Shown piece after piece: positions 12,221 to 23,389 of a stretch of 64,000 nucleotides of DNA. Position 1 is the stretch's first letter. The number at the start of each line of letters is the position of its first letter. The stretch covers positions 72,168,680-72,232,679 of the forward strand of contig QCXZ01000137.1 in assembly GCA_025024175.1 (NCBI GenBank), given 5' to 3'. This stretch comes from Rhyzopertha dominica. Taxonomy: Eukaryota > Arthropoda > Insecta > Coleoptera > Bostrichidae. The notes under the pieces were generated by a model. It saw only the letters and a list, made by a program, of their open reading frames with translations. It ran no database searches and was not told the DNA's origin. A program made the position numbers and the translations under genes.

Positions 12221-14979
12221 GCATTTTCGTTACGGACCAAAATTCGAAAATTCAGTTCTTGATAGACACCGGTGCGGATTTATGCGTGTATCCAAGGACA
12301 ATGATTAGTGGTCAGCGCGAGAAATCTTCTTACGAGCTCTCTGCTGCTAATAATACTGTAATTGCCACATACGGCACGATAACTCTCACCCTAAATTTAG
12401 GACTACGTCGGGAATTCGTGTGGAGGTTTGTAGTAGCTGATATCGCGAAACCTATCATAGGTGTCGATTTTCTAAATTACTACAATCTAATTGTCGATGT
12501 CAGAAATCAACGGTTACTAGATGGAACAACGCAACTCGCGTCGATCGGTAAAGTGGTTCAATGCGGGATTCCCAGTGTAAAAACTATTTGCGGAAATACG
12601 CCGTTCCTGGCATTACTACAAAAATTTCCGGAAATCACTCGCCCTGGCGGAGCACCTAAAATTGTAAATCATTCCACACGACATCACATCATCACGACTC
12701 CGGGACCTCCAGTAGCCCAAAGGCCACGTCGTTTAGCTCCAGACAAATTAAAAGCAGCGAAGAAGCAGTTTGAATCTATGCTACAACTTGGCATAGCCAG
12801 ACCATCGCAGAGCCCCTGGGCGGCTCCACTACACATGGTGCCGAAAAAAGACGAAGACTGGAGACCATGTGGTGATTATCGAGCACTAAATGCTAGAACA
12901 TTGCCTGACAGGTACCCAGTTAGACACATACAGGACTTTTCACAATCGTTGCATGGTAAATCAATATTTTCGACAATCGACTTAATTAGAGCATTCAATC
13001 AAATTCCCGTGACCGACGATGACATACCAAAAACCGCCATTACAACACCATTCGGATTATTCGAATTTACCTATATGACATTTGGTTTACGTAATGCAGC
13101 TCAAACTTTCCAACGTTTTATCGACGAGGTATTGCATGGGCTTGATTTTGTCTACGCCTATATTGACGATATCCTAATTGCATCCTCATCTTTAAAGGAA
13201 CATCTCGAACACTTGGAAATATTATTCTATAGACTGCGTCAATATGGTGTTGTTATTAATCCGAACAAGTGCGTTTTTGGCCAACCGGAAGTGAAATTTT
13301 TGGGATACTTAGTAACAGGTAACGGGACTCGACCACTTCCGGAGAAGGTGGAAGTCATCCGAGAATACCCACTACCAGAAACAGTAAAAAAGCTTCGGCA
13401 GTTTTTGGGTATGATAAATTTCTATAGGAGATTTTTACCCAAAGCAGCTGAAACTCAAGCACCTCTCAACGATCTGCTGAAAGACAACGTGAAGGGTAGA
13501 ACACCGGTAAAGTGGACTCCAGAAGCTGTACAATCGTTCACGGCTTGCAAAGAACAGCTAGCACAGGCAGTTATGCTCGCACACCCACTTCCGGAAGCAC
13601 CGTTAGCTATATTTACGGACGCTTCTGATATCGCAGTAGGTGCAGTGCTTCAACAGTTCGTCAATGATAGTTGGCAACCTTTAGACTTCTACTCAAAGAA
13701 GTTAAGTCCAGCAGAAACCAAATATGCAGCATATGACCGTGAGTTGTTAGCAATTTACTTATCTGTTAAGCACTTTAGACATATGGTTGAAGCGCGTTCG
13801 TTTACTATATATACGGACCACAAACCTATTGTTTACGCGTTTAAAAAGAAAAGCGAACAATGTTCACCACGTCAATTTCGCCATTTAGATTTTATTAGCC
13901 AGTTTACTACAGATATTAGACACATTTCCGGAGAGCATAATGTAGTTGCAGACGCACTATCGCGAATCGAAGAATTGGCAGCTGGATTGGACTATGAGGC
14001 TCTGTCAGTTGCACAACAAGTGGATGGTGAACTCGCGAGATTTCTACAAGAAGACACGTCGTTGGTGTTAAAGTTAGTGCGCATTCCAAACACTAATGCA
14101 TCTGTGTACTGTGATATTTCAACCGGAACTGCTCGACCCTTTGTTACGCAACAGTTTCGAAAGACTGCATTCAATTCCGTACATCAGTTAAGTCATCCCG
14201 GGATGAAAGCTACAGCCAAACTGATGACGCAACGTTTTGTGTGGCCTGCTATTAAAAAAGACAGTCGTGAGTGGACCCGCGGTTGTATCCAGTGTCAGCG
14301 CTCGAAGATAACGCGTCATGTGTCGTCTCCAACAGCAACATTTCCGTCAACAGCTCATCGCTTTGAGCACATACATATGGACATTATCATCATGCCACCA
14401 TCTGAAGGTTACAGATATTGCCTCACAATGGTGGATCGCTTCACCCGATGGCCAGAAGTTGCTCCAATGCGCGACCAGGAAGCCGCAACCGTAGCCCGCA
14501 CATTCTACGAAACATGGATCTCCCGTTTTGGTGTTCCTACACGTATTACCACCGATCAAGGTAGGCAATTTGAGTCTCACTTGTTTAAACAATTGAATCG
14601 TTTATTAGGTGCGACCCACATCAGAACAACAGCCTACCACCCGTCGTCCAATGGCATGGTGGAGCGTTTACATAGGCAACTGAAGGCGGCAATCAGATGT
14701 CACGATACCCCTGGATGGACGCACATTCTTCCAACGGTGCTTCTGGGTATCCGAGCTGCATGGAAGGAGGACTTGCAGGCAACTGCAGCTGACATGTTGT
14801 ACGGCCAATCCCTGCGACTTCCCGGTGAAGGTCTTTATTTTCAAAGATCTATCCACAGCCGACCAGGTTTTCATTCGTCAGGATGCAGTGAAGAAAATAT
14901 TGCAACAGCCTTACCATGGTCCATTCAAGGTTGTCAAGCGTTCCAGCAAGACGTTTGTGGTGAACATCAATGGGCGTGA
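12163..14979 (+). CDS. Pol polyprotein (protease, RT, RNase H, integrase), frame-broken at its 3' end
   Basis: Polyprotein that matures particles, copies element RNA and integrates the cDNA. It has no ATG of its own near the start and is read by -1 frameshift from Gag. Numbering residues from 12,145, the aspartic protease motif DTGA is at 41-44, RT carries '[12 protein letters not shown]' and the catalytic YIDD at 339-342, RNase H has the first Asp in 'FTDASD' near 492, and integrase has the HHCC finger (about 676-720, ending CIQCQ) followed by catalytic Asp near 746 (HMDI), Asp near 803 (TTDQG) and Glu near 839 (MVERLH). All active-site residues are intact. After 'LRLPGE' (about 14,824) the frame runs into unrelated sequence and stops at 14,977-14,979. 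The proper C-terminus continues in another frame. Confidence 0.92.
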   Translation, partial: KRDEQSLMAASDCTDINSRRIFVTDQNSKIQFLIDTGADLCVYPRTMISGQREKSSYELSAANNTVIATYGTITLTLNLGLRREFVWRFVVADIAKPIIGVDFLNYYNLIVDVRNQRLLDGTTQLASIGKVVQCGIPSVKTICGNTPFLALLQKFPEITRPGGAPKIVNHSTRHHIITTPGPPVAQRPRRLAPDKLKAAKKQFESMLQLGIARPSQSPWAAPLHMVPKKDEDWRPCGDYRALNARTLPDRYPVRHIQDFSQSLHGKSIFSTIDLIRAFNQIPVTDDDIPKTAITTPFGLFEFTYMTFGLRNAAQTFQRFIDEVLHGLDFVYAYIDDILIASSSLKEHLEHLEILFYRLRQYGVVINPNKCVFGQPEVKFLGYLVTGNGTRPLPEKVEVIREYPLPETVKKLRQFLGMINFYRRFLPKAAETQAPLNDLLKDNVKGRTPVKWTPEAVQSFTACKEQLAQAVMLAHPLPEAPLAIFTDASDIAVGAVLQQFVNDSWQPLDFYSKKLSPAETKYAAYDRELLAIYLSVKHFRHMVEARSFTIYTDHKPIVYAFKKKSEQCSPRQFRHLDFISQFTTDIRHISGEHNVVADALSRIEELAAGLDYEALSVAQQVDGELARFLQEDTSLVLKLVRIPNTNASVYCDISTGTARPFVTQQFRKTAFNSVHQLSHPGMKATAKLMTQRFVWPAIKKDSREWTRGCIQCQRSKITRHVSSPTATFPSTAHRFEHIHMDIIIMPPSEGYRYCLTMVDRFTRWPEVAPMRDQEAATVARTFYETWISRFGVPTRITTDQGRQFESHLFKQLNRLLGATHIRTTAYHPSSNGMVERLHRQLKAAIRCHDTPGWTHILPTVLLGIRAAWKEDLQATAADMLYGQSLRLPGEGLYFQRSIHSRPGFHSSGCSEENIATALPWSIQGCQAFQQDVCGEHQWA

Positions 14980-15193
14980 CGTCACTGTTTCTATCGATCG
15001 ACTGAAGCCAGCTTACATGCTTGATGACAGACCAGTACCATCAACGTCGGGCTCACCAGGTGTGATCGAGGACGACTACAACATCCGTGTCCTACCAGCT
15101 GTCCCACAGTCTAGTGGCATACCCTTGCCACAAAGCACCAGGTCCGGCAGAAGAGTACGATTCCCAGATCGCTTTCAGGCTGGCCTTCCATAG
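14825..15193 (+). pseudogene. Out-of-frame integrase C-terminal (GPY/F) module of the Ty3 element
   Basis: This frame continues the integrase after a break. It encodes '[15 protein letters not shown]', a GPY/F-type block ('[10 protein letters not shown]'), 'TVSIDRLKPAY', and a basic tail ending near 15,190. It lies one base out of register with the main Pol frame and has no ATG, so it is not translated as things stand. CsRn1-like integrases normally have several tens of residues between the catalytic core and this block. Here the two meet abruptly at about 14,824-14,830, so I infer an internal deletion of roughly 100-130 bp that also shifted the frame. The GPY/F module helps target integration, so loss should abolish normal integrase activity. 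Confidence 0.8.
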
Positions 15194-15205
15194 GAAGATT
15201 CACTA

Positions 15206-15217
15206 GCAGGGGGGTAC
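15206..15217 (+). other. Polypurine tract of the Ty3 element
   Basis: A G-rich run, GCAGGGGGG followed by TAC, lies immediately before the 3' LTR. In this position it would prime plus-strand DNA synthesis. The few pyrimidines before the LTR are somewhat unusual but do not upset the assignment. Confidence 0.65.
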
Positions 15218-15788
15218 TGTGGTGACATCCGTCACACATATGTATATATTCGCGAATTAAGGTGTAAATATTAGTAATTTGTTATTTCATAATTTAAATG
15301 TATATATTGTACTTGTAAAATTCTATGCCTTCCTTTCTATTTGACATCTTACACCGGGTTTTTCCTAATTCTTTGCATGCCGACTAATCCGCCTTCCAAT
15401 TTGCTATACCTGCCGACAGAACCTCTATTTCTATCTATAGACTTTATCTATTGCTTTCTATTCTGCATGTTTCCGCAATAAACTAAACTAACCATCTTGC
15501 TCATTTAAAATTCATACTTCGCTGTGCTTACTGCCCTTATCTCACTAAAACTCGCCGACAAAGGGCTCGGGATTTCCCAGTTATTTCTGCACTAACCCCA
15601 CTATCGTTTTTACCTAGTTTGTAAGCATTGTACATATTATACACAGTTAGTCTTAGCTCGGCAACGAGATTGTCAGGTTCTCAAGCTTTTTGTACATACT
15701 CTCAATAAACCGCGAGATAAACGCAAGAGTCGTATTTATTATTTTTGGATCCAAGCACGTAACAAACCCTGCATAGTTCACTACCACA
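15218..15788 (+). repeat. 3' LTR of the Ty3 element
   Basis: 571-bp copy of the 5' LTR with the single difference 15,419 G versus 10,931 A. It is followed directly by the right copy of the AAAC target duplication. AATAAA lies near 15,703 and would act as the polyadenylation signal. Confidence 0.95.
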
Positions 15789-15792
15789 AAAC

Positions 15793-18700
15793 TATTATTT
15801 ATTTCAAACTCGAGGAACATATTTTAGGTGTGCTTGTATATGCAAAGTGAGCGGTAAGGAGAAGTTTTAGTCAACTTATTGTTTCCAATTATACAATTGT
15901 TAGTAACATTAATTATGGTAATAACGTTATATGACCTTTCCAAGANTAATTCCCTCAAGATTCAAGTNAAGATGATCTTTACAAATAATACTTGGAGNTT
16001 TCAAGAACGGAGAGATTTAACCAAAAGTTTNAGTTTGGTGGTAATATCCCACTGCAGTTCCCTAACATACAAATCTTATAGGCTTCCCCTACATTATTTA
16101 TGTCATTGCTGTAATATTGCTGTCGTTTTAAGTTAATTATTTATAGAATTTTTCTGTAATAAGGAGAGTAGTTTATGCTTTTTTAACCAACAATTATTTG
16201 TTTTCTGCTTTTATTACTCATTTAAAAATACAAAACCAGACGATTGCGGCCATGTTTAAACTATAACCCATTCCAGTTCCTAAATGATGCAGCCAAATTG
16301 CATCAAATGAAATGTCAAAAAACTTGCATTTAGAAGAAAGGGATGAAATTTACCCGGTTGCACGAGATGAAGTTACTACATCAAATACTTCGCAATTATT
16401 TTCTTAAAAGACCTAAAATTAATTAAATTCATTAGATATGTTACCCCCAGCTTTTCTTTTAAAAACTCAATACTGTAAGATAGCAAAACTTACTTATCTT
16501 TAAGAAATTATTTAAAAAGTACATGACAAGCGCGGGAATCAATTTACCGTTTTCATCACTGTGTCAATTAAAAAAAAAATAAGTAAACAAATAACTAGTC
16601 AATTACAGTCGCTTAAAATTTCGTGAAAATGGAAACAAATGAAAATAATACATAAAATAAATACATTATCGCTTAAAATGTTTGCTAGTTCATTATGCTT
16701 GAATAAGTATGAGAAGACAATATACCAACTAAAAATTTAAATACCAGCGGAGGTCATATGGCATCTTGTTTGAATGCTGTTCGAAGTCTCTATATGTCGA
16801 TACTTAAAAGATTGAAATCAAATTTACATTTTGCAATAAGATAGGTTTCACTAACTATTTCTTATTATTGTAATAGTCTCAAAATAGTCTAGAGCATCAG
16901 TTATTTGTCTCGCAGACATACCTACTGAAAAGAATTGACCAGAGGAGAAACCGGATTTGATTAATATGCTATTTGCAAAACAGCTAATTATTATACAGGG
17001 TGTTTCAGAAATTGTATTCACATATTGCAGTGTAATAAAAAACAATTTTTTGTTCTGCAAGGTTTTGTTTTTGGAAATAAAAAGAAATTTTGTCTGCAAG
17101 AGGCTTCACTTTACCTTTCAGCTTTCAAGGTAATGTAACTAAAGAAAAATACCTAGCAGTGCCATCATTTTGAACATTAATGCCATTTTCATCAGAAAGT
17201 ATGTAATGTGCGCGCCAGGAAAGAAGGCTGATGTAGCGTGGAAGAAAATTGAAAATTTAAGTCATTGGCATGCCCGTCATTATTCATGGGAGCATTTCTA
17301 AGCTGCGACTTCCTTCGTGCCGCGCACTATACATTTATTTTTCAAGCTTTTTATTTTTTGGAAAAGTGTGTATTATTTATGCCTGCAAAATACTTAATTT
17401 TTAACAGCAGTTATTCTCATAATCATGAATCTCTATGAACTGTTACACAGGTTACAACCTAATTTGACTACAGAGCAAATCATTGTCAGTTCTTGTAACA
17501 AACTGCCCTATTTTGATGTTCTGTTGTTCCGGAAGGCCCGTAATAATTTACAGCTTGTATTTATCACTAACATTTGCTGCCATTTCACAAAGTTTATGTA
17601 GCACAGAATCGACATTAATTATAAAGCAGCGGCAACAAAGGGCACGGTCGCCACAGGGTTACATTTTCTTTACACTCTAACGGGTTTACCCAAATAGCTT
17701 CACCCGTTGATTCATGTAGTTATTAAGGGAAACTCTGGACACCAGCGACTGGAAATCGAATGTGTGAATGGAAGGTCGGACGGGTCCTATTTTCTAATCA
17801 AATCCAGCCGACAGTCGTTCCCTTACGGTGAAATGGGTTCCTAACATTCACGCTGTGCCAAGTTACGATTTTTCTTCCTATATAACTAGCATAGTAGCCA
17901 GCTTTGCTCATTTTGTTTGGTATCATCTGTACGGTGAACGGGTTGTGGAGTCTTTGGGAGACGGTTTACTTTGTAATTTCGTAATTTTAACTCTGAAGTG
18001 TCCATCGCTCTTAAAATATGATACAGCAGCTTTCATAAGCAGTTAAAGGAGTCTAGCCTTTTTACTTTAACGGGGAGTGTCAACTACTTTTTACGAGAGG
18101 TGGTTATAAAAATGTTAAGCCTAAAGTCTAGTTTATAGCTTGACGGAAAGCTCCTTCAAGACAACACTGATACTGATATATTATAAACTAGCTGACCCGA
18201 CAGGCGTCATGTCCAGTTCAAATAGCAATAAATCTGATTGTGATTTTTTATTTGAAAAGCTATTGGAAATGTGTAACAATGATCGTAACCATTGCTCGAG
18301 TATTTGGTTGAGAAGAAGTACATTCAGAAATACTCCAATGGGAAAATTGTATGCCAGATTATTAGTTTCATCTGTAATACACCGCTGAAATACTGCAAAA
18401 GAGTGGCGTGTCTGAAATGCGATCGACATGAGGTTTTGTTCCAAACATACATCATAAATGAATTAAGTCTGAGTTTCATTTCTATCAAATGATTTATTTT
18501 CTTCAACTTAATTTGAAATTATATGAATCTCAAGGTGTTTCATTTACATTTTGATTTATTCTTTTGTTACCGCATAACCATTTGGGACTTCAGCACTACT
18601 GTGAGTGGATAATCTGTAAATTCGGTTGAGATAAACCACGACGGTTTTTTATAACAGCACAATAGCGTATTAACGCAAATGTAATTTCATTGGGCTGGAA

Positions 18701-19665
18701 TGCGTTTTTTCAAAGTTTTCATTTTACTTTTGGAATTTTCCCAAATCGATGATACTTCCATAATTTAAACTCAAGACAAAAAGAATTAAATAAGCTTCTA
18801 TATCACTTTAGAACGGTATTCTGGGACATTCTTTGCATTGAAAGCGCATACATACCAGCCGTTATCTTCATTCTCTCTCACGCCACATCCGTCCTAAACC
18901 TAAGCTGTAGCAATTTCTTTTTCCGCGAGCAAAATGAATCTACACTATCTGTCAGTCAGCCTTCCAACAACAAGTAACTTAACCAACGTTATTGACCTTA
19001 TTCGGGGACATTCCAAAAACTAAACATTCAACCATCAACTAACGTCCTCTTTTCTTTTCCAAAAAAAAGAGAGCTATTCGAACACAGCTCCGTGGACAAG
19101 ACTTCTAGGTTGGAATGTAAACGCCGGTCTTTTTAATTATGGAACAGTAAGTAGGCTTTTCTTAGAGCTGCCATCATCCTCATAGAAGAGTACAAGCTTC
19201 CTGCATCACAATACGGTTCATGTAACTAGAGAAGCTTATCGAGAGATTGCATTAGGAAATTGAGATCCTCTCCATACAGTTTTGACTTGACACCATCGAA
19301 TTTCCACATGTTTAGTTTACTAGCGAAATCGCTACACAGTAGGAAAAAGGGTTCTACATCCAGTGAGAGCATCAATAAACTGATTCAGAGACAGGACAAA
19401 CGTATCAATGTTGCTTGAGGTTGTGTAAAAAAGTAAATAAAAATGTAATACTGATTTAAGGAGTTGCTTTGGTTGCAGGCAATTTGCAGAGTAAAAAAGA
19501 AAATTAGACATAATGTTTATGCACGATGATATTATAAAACAGCAATTATAACCAAATTTCTTTGACGTAACGTCTTTTTATAGTACATAGGCATCATTAC
19601 GTTATTATGAGCCAACGGGCTGTTATTGACCTTCAGAATTATTCTTGATAAGTAGATATTTTATA
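15793..19665. other. AT-rich stretch without a recognisable gene
   Basis: No conserved protein found. Four N bases cluster at about 15,946-16,031. A short segment starting ACAGGGTGTTTCAGAAA at about 16,995 resembles the ends of a common, poorly classified arthropod repeat, and a similar ACAGGGTGAGCC start occurs near 51,071. A phrase like ACTAGCTGACCCG near 18,187 also looks repeat-derived. Open frames at 18,140-18,506 overlap on both strands and match nothing I know. Confidence 0.5.
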
Positions 19666-19672
19666 TTTATAT

Positions 19673-20125
19673 TTGCACTCTCCAGTCCGTTATTCTGGCG
19701 GTCTTCGTCATTTCCTTCCACTTAAATTTCTTTCCAATAGTTTCTTTGGCAGCCTGCTTTGTTCGACTCCTCAAATGGCTCTCTTTCTTTATTTGTTCTT
19801 ATTTGCAACAATGATTCCATTTCTGTTTGCAATATTCGGCATATACTCTGTTCTACATTTCCCATTGTCCATACTTCACCCTCATACAATAATACTGGTC
19901 TAATTATGGTCTTATAACCATCATTCATCTTCTATGTACGTACAGCCTCTCTTTAAATAAACGCTTCTCTTTTACTGATGTCATTTTAGGGTGTTTTCTA
20001 GTTTTACTTTCATTGACCTCTAATGGCATTCTAAGTGTTGCCTCCTCCAATCCTCTTATTTTTGTCTTTGATTTGGCCTCTCTCATCACATATTCAAGTA
20101 CATAGTTAAATAGCACGACCAACTG
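19673..20125 (-). pseudogene. LINE reverse-transcriptase relic, 3' half
   Basis: On the minus strand the upper part encodes 'LFNYVLEYVMREAKS' (the LFN--LE segment after the RT 'QGD-LS' motif). Further down it encodes 'YKTIIRPVLLYEGEVWTM' followed by 'EMESLLQI', the conserved post-RT block (VYKT--RP-L-YGSE-W) of many insect LINEs. The YADD motif region is missing, presumably deleted. Its 5' continuation appears at 21,040-21,345 beyond an inserted element. Confidence 0.68.
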
Positions 20126-20135
20126 GGAGTCTTGT

Positions 20136-21036
20136 TGCCAGTATTGTTAAAACTACGTTATAAAATGTATTTAAACTCAATTACAACTAATACTCGTAGT
20201 GTAGTAAGCACGTCTTAAATACTGTTAAATCAGCGCATCTGTAGGCCGAAGTTCCAGGCGTGTAGATGCGGTGTAAGTAGGACACTGTAAGTAGTAACAC
20301 TAGCGACAGACAGATGACAGGGAATGTCGATACTCTTTTCGTCTGGAAAGTGTTGCTTCAGGAATTTTCAATGGGGGTATAAATAGCCCGATGGAGAGAG
20401 CGCGGTCAGTTATGAATTCGAATAGCGGTTACAAAGCGAGCGGAAGGGTGAACGAAACAAATGTTTTTTAGAGCTAATGTGTGCAGTAAAGCGGTTTAGT
20501 GAATTAGCAATGTTAAAACAGTAGTGTTTCAAACTAGTTAGGTTTAGACTTAGTGTATTTGGTACTAGTGTTTTAAATAAAGAAAGTTAGTAAGAAATCC
20601 GCAGTTTTTTGAACCTGGTGGTCGTATTAATATAAGTTTCATGAAAGTATTTAACTACAATTTTAAATACATTAGTAATTTGGTAACAATAATTATTTAA
20701 CTACATCAACTATGGGTTTTATGGGAAAATAATAGAAATTATAGATTTCACAGAATATATAGTAGTTGCTTGCTGGGTGGGTTGCGTCTTCATCATGTTT
20801 TCGTGTTTCGTGGCCCCCAGTCATTACAGCGTTGTTTTAAGCGCTCGTTGTTCAGCAATTTTCAATTTGTTAGCACCAGGCAGCACGCAAAATGTAGTTA
20901 AATATTGTAGTTAAATACTAGGAAAAATGTAGTTGTCTGAAGCTAGAGACTAGAGAAAAATTTATATGAGTATTTAAATACACGAAAAGTTATTGAAATA
21001 CATTTTCAACTACTTATAGTTCAATACTTAACAACA
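20136..21036. mobile_element. Non-autonomous hAT-like element splitting a LINE relic
   Basis: The left end CAGTATTGTTAA and the inverted right end TAGTGTTGTTAA match at 10 of 12 positions and resemble hAT ends (CAGTGTTG). Both subterminal regions carry many copies of TAGTTAAATA or its inverse, a common feature of hAT ends that fits binding of transposase to dispersed sites. Flanking 8-mers GTCTTGTT and GTCATTTT match at 6 of 8, weak support for the 8-bp duplication hAT makes. It interrupts a minus-strand LINE whose two halves lie on either side. No transposase is encoded. The inside (about 20,240-20,640) differs in composition and is annotated separately. Confidence 0.55.
20379..20412 (+). 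promoter_or_regulatory. TATA plus initiator core promoter, possibly in a solo LTR
   Basis: TATAAATAG at 20,379 is followed 28 bases later by TCAGTT, the arthropod initiator, and by an AATAAA signal near 20,575. That order and spacing (U3, start site, about 170 bases, poly(A) signal) is what an LTR looks like, and the block is GC-richer than its surroundings. I could not find matching target duplications or clean TG/CA ends, so it may instead be a captured promoter. Confidence 0.4.
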
Positions 21037-21039
21037 CTA

Positions 21040-21345
21040 CGTCATTTTCTTAATTCTTCAGGTACTCTGAAAGTCTCTATAAATTCGCCATTTACTGTAG
21101 ATCCTCTAATTCTTTAAAGAGTTCACTTCTCTTTATTTTACATACGCCCGTTTAAAATCAACAAACAATACGTAGGTTTTTTCTTATATTCGTAGGTTTC
21201 TGATTGTGTTTCTCTTAATGTGAAGATTAATTTGCTCTACTTGCCTTGTCCGAATCCAAATCTGACTCTCCATGCCAAGGCCTATTTTTTCGCCTAATAA
21301 TTTTTGCTGTCATCTTGTAATACACGAAATTCCTAACTCCGTTTC
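21040..21345 (-). pseudogene. LINE reverse-transcriptase relic, palm N-terminal half
   Basis: Minus-strand translation gives a sequence corresponding to the RT fingers and motif A: 'EKTYVLFVDFKRAY', equivalent to the Y-LF-DF-KAYDS block, with the catalytic Asp in VDFK. Upstream 'GMESQIWIRTRQVEQI' aligns in style with the Q-GFR-GRS-QEQI segment. Downstream, in another frame, 'TVNGEFIETFRV' corresponds to the stretch before QGD. Stops interrupt every frame. With 19,673-20,125 it forms one relic split by the hAT-like insertion. Confidence 0.6.
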
Positions 21346-21539
21346 CTTACCACTTTACTCCTGGCCTGAGGTTTCTTACCTCCATAGATTTGTAGTATTG
21401 TTTTGCTTCTGCTATTGACTTCTCCTTTTGTTTTCTTTCCTTTTTTCGTATTTCTTCCTTTGCATATGTTTTCTTCTCTGCGGTTGCTTTAATTTTCAAC
21501 GTCTTTAATTTCTCTTCTTGTTCCTTTTGCATTCATGAG

Positions 21540-22535
21540 TAATTTTTTTATAGGCATGTAGCACATTCATCTGAAATTGGTTTAAAATCCACTAATCAAA
21601 ATTTAACTTATTAACTCAATATCTGACCCTCTACACTACATGCTTGCACTTTGATGTGAGTAAATTATAGTTGAAACCTTTTCATTGCAGATGCAATAAA
21701 AACAGAAAAATGGAGCAAACGCCTTTTTTCCATTCCGTACGAAAGTTGCGCTTTCAGGACGTAACACCCTCAAAGCTAAAACCAGAATGTCGTGTCGGAT
21801 AAAAGCAGGCCAGCACGCTACAGCACAATCTCTAACAGCGTGGCGGAATGGTCGTCATGTTTTGAATAACTTAATAATCTTGTTGTGTTATATTTCATTC
21901 AGGAATGCCTTACTAAACTGGAGATGTAAAGGGGGAATTATGTATATTGAATTCCTCTTCGCTGCGCCCGGGAGAGACCTTTCACCAGCTTTCTCTCCCG
22001 CCAACTTTGGGGACGTAGGCGCGATGGGTATCCAAAGCAACAAGTTAAATGCTTTGAATATTGTAAAACTTGGAGTAAATGTTTTACTTCTCAAGGCTAA
22101 TGTATCCTTTCGAATTTACGGAAGAACGAGTTTACTACAAAAAGAGAGAAGTTTACGTACTAAAATAATAAAGAATGAAGGTGAAATTTTTAAGAAGTAG
22201 GTGCGACGACAGTTAACCAACATGCTATCTTTGATCGCTCCGAGAAAATAGAAGTAATTATATGTTTTGGGGAAACAATGCGTAGCTAATATACGAAAGA
22301 CACGAAGTATGTCAAGTCGTCCTGCAATCTAAAACTTTTATTGTATATGGTTTCAGAGTAGGAAAGTTGTCAGTTATGCATTCTTAATGGGTATATAAGC
22401 AGCCAAAATATATTTGAAATTGTTTTGTATTGTCACGTTGCGACTTCTTTCTAAATCCTTCAAATTTAATTTTTTTTATAGATTACATCTGACAAAAAGG
22501 CATAAGTCAAATTGAAAAGCATCAACGAACCCATT
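21540..22535. other. Unassigned stretch with one long frame
   Basis: A 137-codon frame at 21,787-22,200 (plus) and shorter overlapping frames occur in a GC-richer patch. The protein matches no family I know and lacks a signal peptide or motif. I treat it as chance or an unknown relic. A lysine-rich low-complexity frame sits just below it at 21,347-21,532 on the minus strand. Confidence 0.4.
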
Positions 22536-22539
22536 TGGA

Positions 22540-22930
22540 AATAGTTAACAACTTTTTTACCTGTTTGTCGACTGTGACGGGTTTCCTTATTCCTTTTTGA
22601 AATAATAAAGCTTCTCTTTCTGTACTTTTTTAAATTTCGGCCGATTCGCAGCCTTTTTCAATTTTTTTGCATTGGGGATTTTTCTTACATTATTCCATCT
22701 GCAAAGATGTATTTGAGAAGCAAAAAATTACCAAAAATACAAACACATCATAGACATCTTTGCAGATGCAATAATGTAAAAAAAAAACCTAAAACAACTC
22801 AATTTTGAAAAAGGCTGAAAACGGCATAAACGTAAAGAATACAAAAAAGAAAAGCTTTATTATTTCAAAAATGGACAAGGATACCCGCCATAGCCGAGAA
22901 ACAGTTAAATAACAAGACAGGTCTGTTAAA
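22540..22930. repeat. Decayed foldback: about 170-bp imperfect inverted repeat
   Basis: The left arm (about 22,540-22,710) and right arm (about 22,754-22,930) are imperfect reverse complements around a 43-base loop. Shared blocks include GCAAAGATGT at the inner end, TGAAATAATAAAGCTT in the middle and CAGCCTTTTTCAA. By eye about three quarters or more of positions pair. It encodes nothing. It may be an old foldback MITE or two inverted copies of the same repeat end. Confidence 0.7.
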
Positions 22931-23389
22931 CAAATAAATACTCTGTTTATATAGTAAGAAGAAGAAAAAGCATTCACAAAATTAATTTATTTTTAGATTA
23001 TACCATTATAAATTCTAGTTAAATGCTGAATGTTTCTTCTCTCATTTAATGGATTTTGTTCGTTTTTTATAACTAGCATTTAAAAATCCTTTCCTCTCAA
23101 TTATACACACTGTACACTGTATCAGCAAAAAAAACAAAAATTAAAGGATTAAAAACTATTAATAATAACATTAAAAAATATATCTACACAGTAAATAAAT
23201 CTATTTTAAACTTTGGACTACTGAATCTGATACCTTTATAGAATTAACAAATGAACCGATAAAACAATATCAAACAGAATAATACATTCATAAAAAAAGT
23301 GAGCCAACTATATCAGTAACAATAGACAACTAAAATTTATAACATCTACCTACACAGATTTAGTAATCGTCAAAGATCGACAAAACAGA

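Larger units (their letters stand above)
10730..15788 (+). mobile_element. Ty3/gypsy LTR retrotransposon, CsRn1-like, very young but with a broken integrase
   Basis: Complete element of 5,059 bp flanked by a 4-bp direct duplication AAAC (10,726-10,729 and 15,789-15,792). It has 571-bp LTRs beginning TGTGGTG and ending CACA, a primer-binding site complementary to the 3' end of insect tRNA-Trp, Gag (11,366-12,184), a -1 frameshift into Pol with order protease, RT, RNase H, integrase (typical Ty3), and a polypurine tract. No envelope-like frame is present. The tRNA-Trp primer and the CHCC Gag knuckle (C-x2-H-x9-C-x3-C) are the two known hallmarks of the CsRn1 clade. The LTRs differ at one position in 571 (10,931 A versus 15,419 G), so insertion was recent. 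The integrase reading frame is broken near 14,825, so this copy probably cannot mobilise itself but could be complemented by relatives. Confidence 0.93.

Noticed and set aside
16995..17300. ACAGGGTG-type repeat start (also near 51,071)
   Set aside because: The phrase recalls a common arthropod repeat end, but the two sequences diverge at once and no boundaries could be set, so not called as an element.
21347..21532. Lysine-rich 61-codon minus-strand frame resembling a coiled coil
   Set aside because: Low-complexity sequence from an A/T-rich run; no conserved motif, and position relative to the LINE relic is not consistent with a known domain.
21787..22200. A 137-codon frame
   Set aside because: No recognisable domain or homologue and no gene signals; too little to call a gene.
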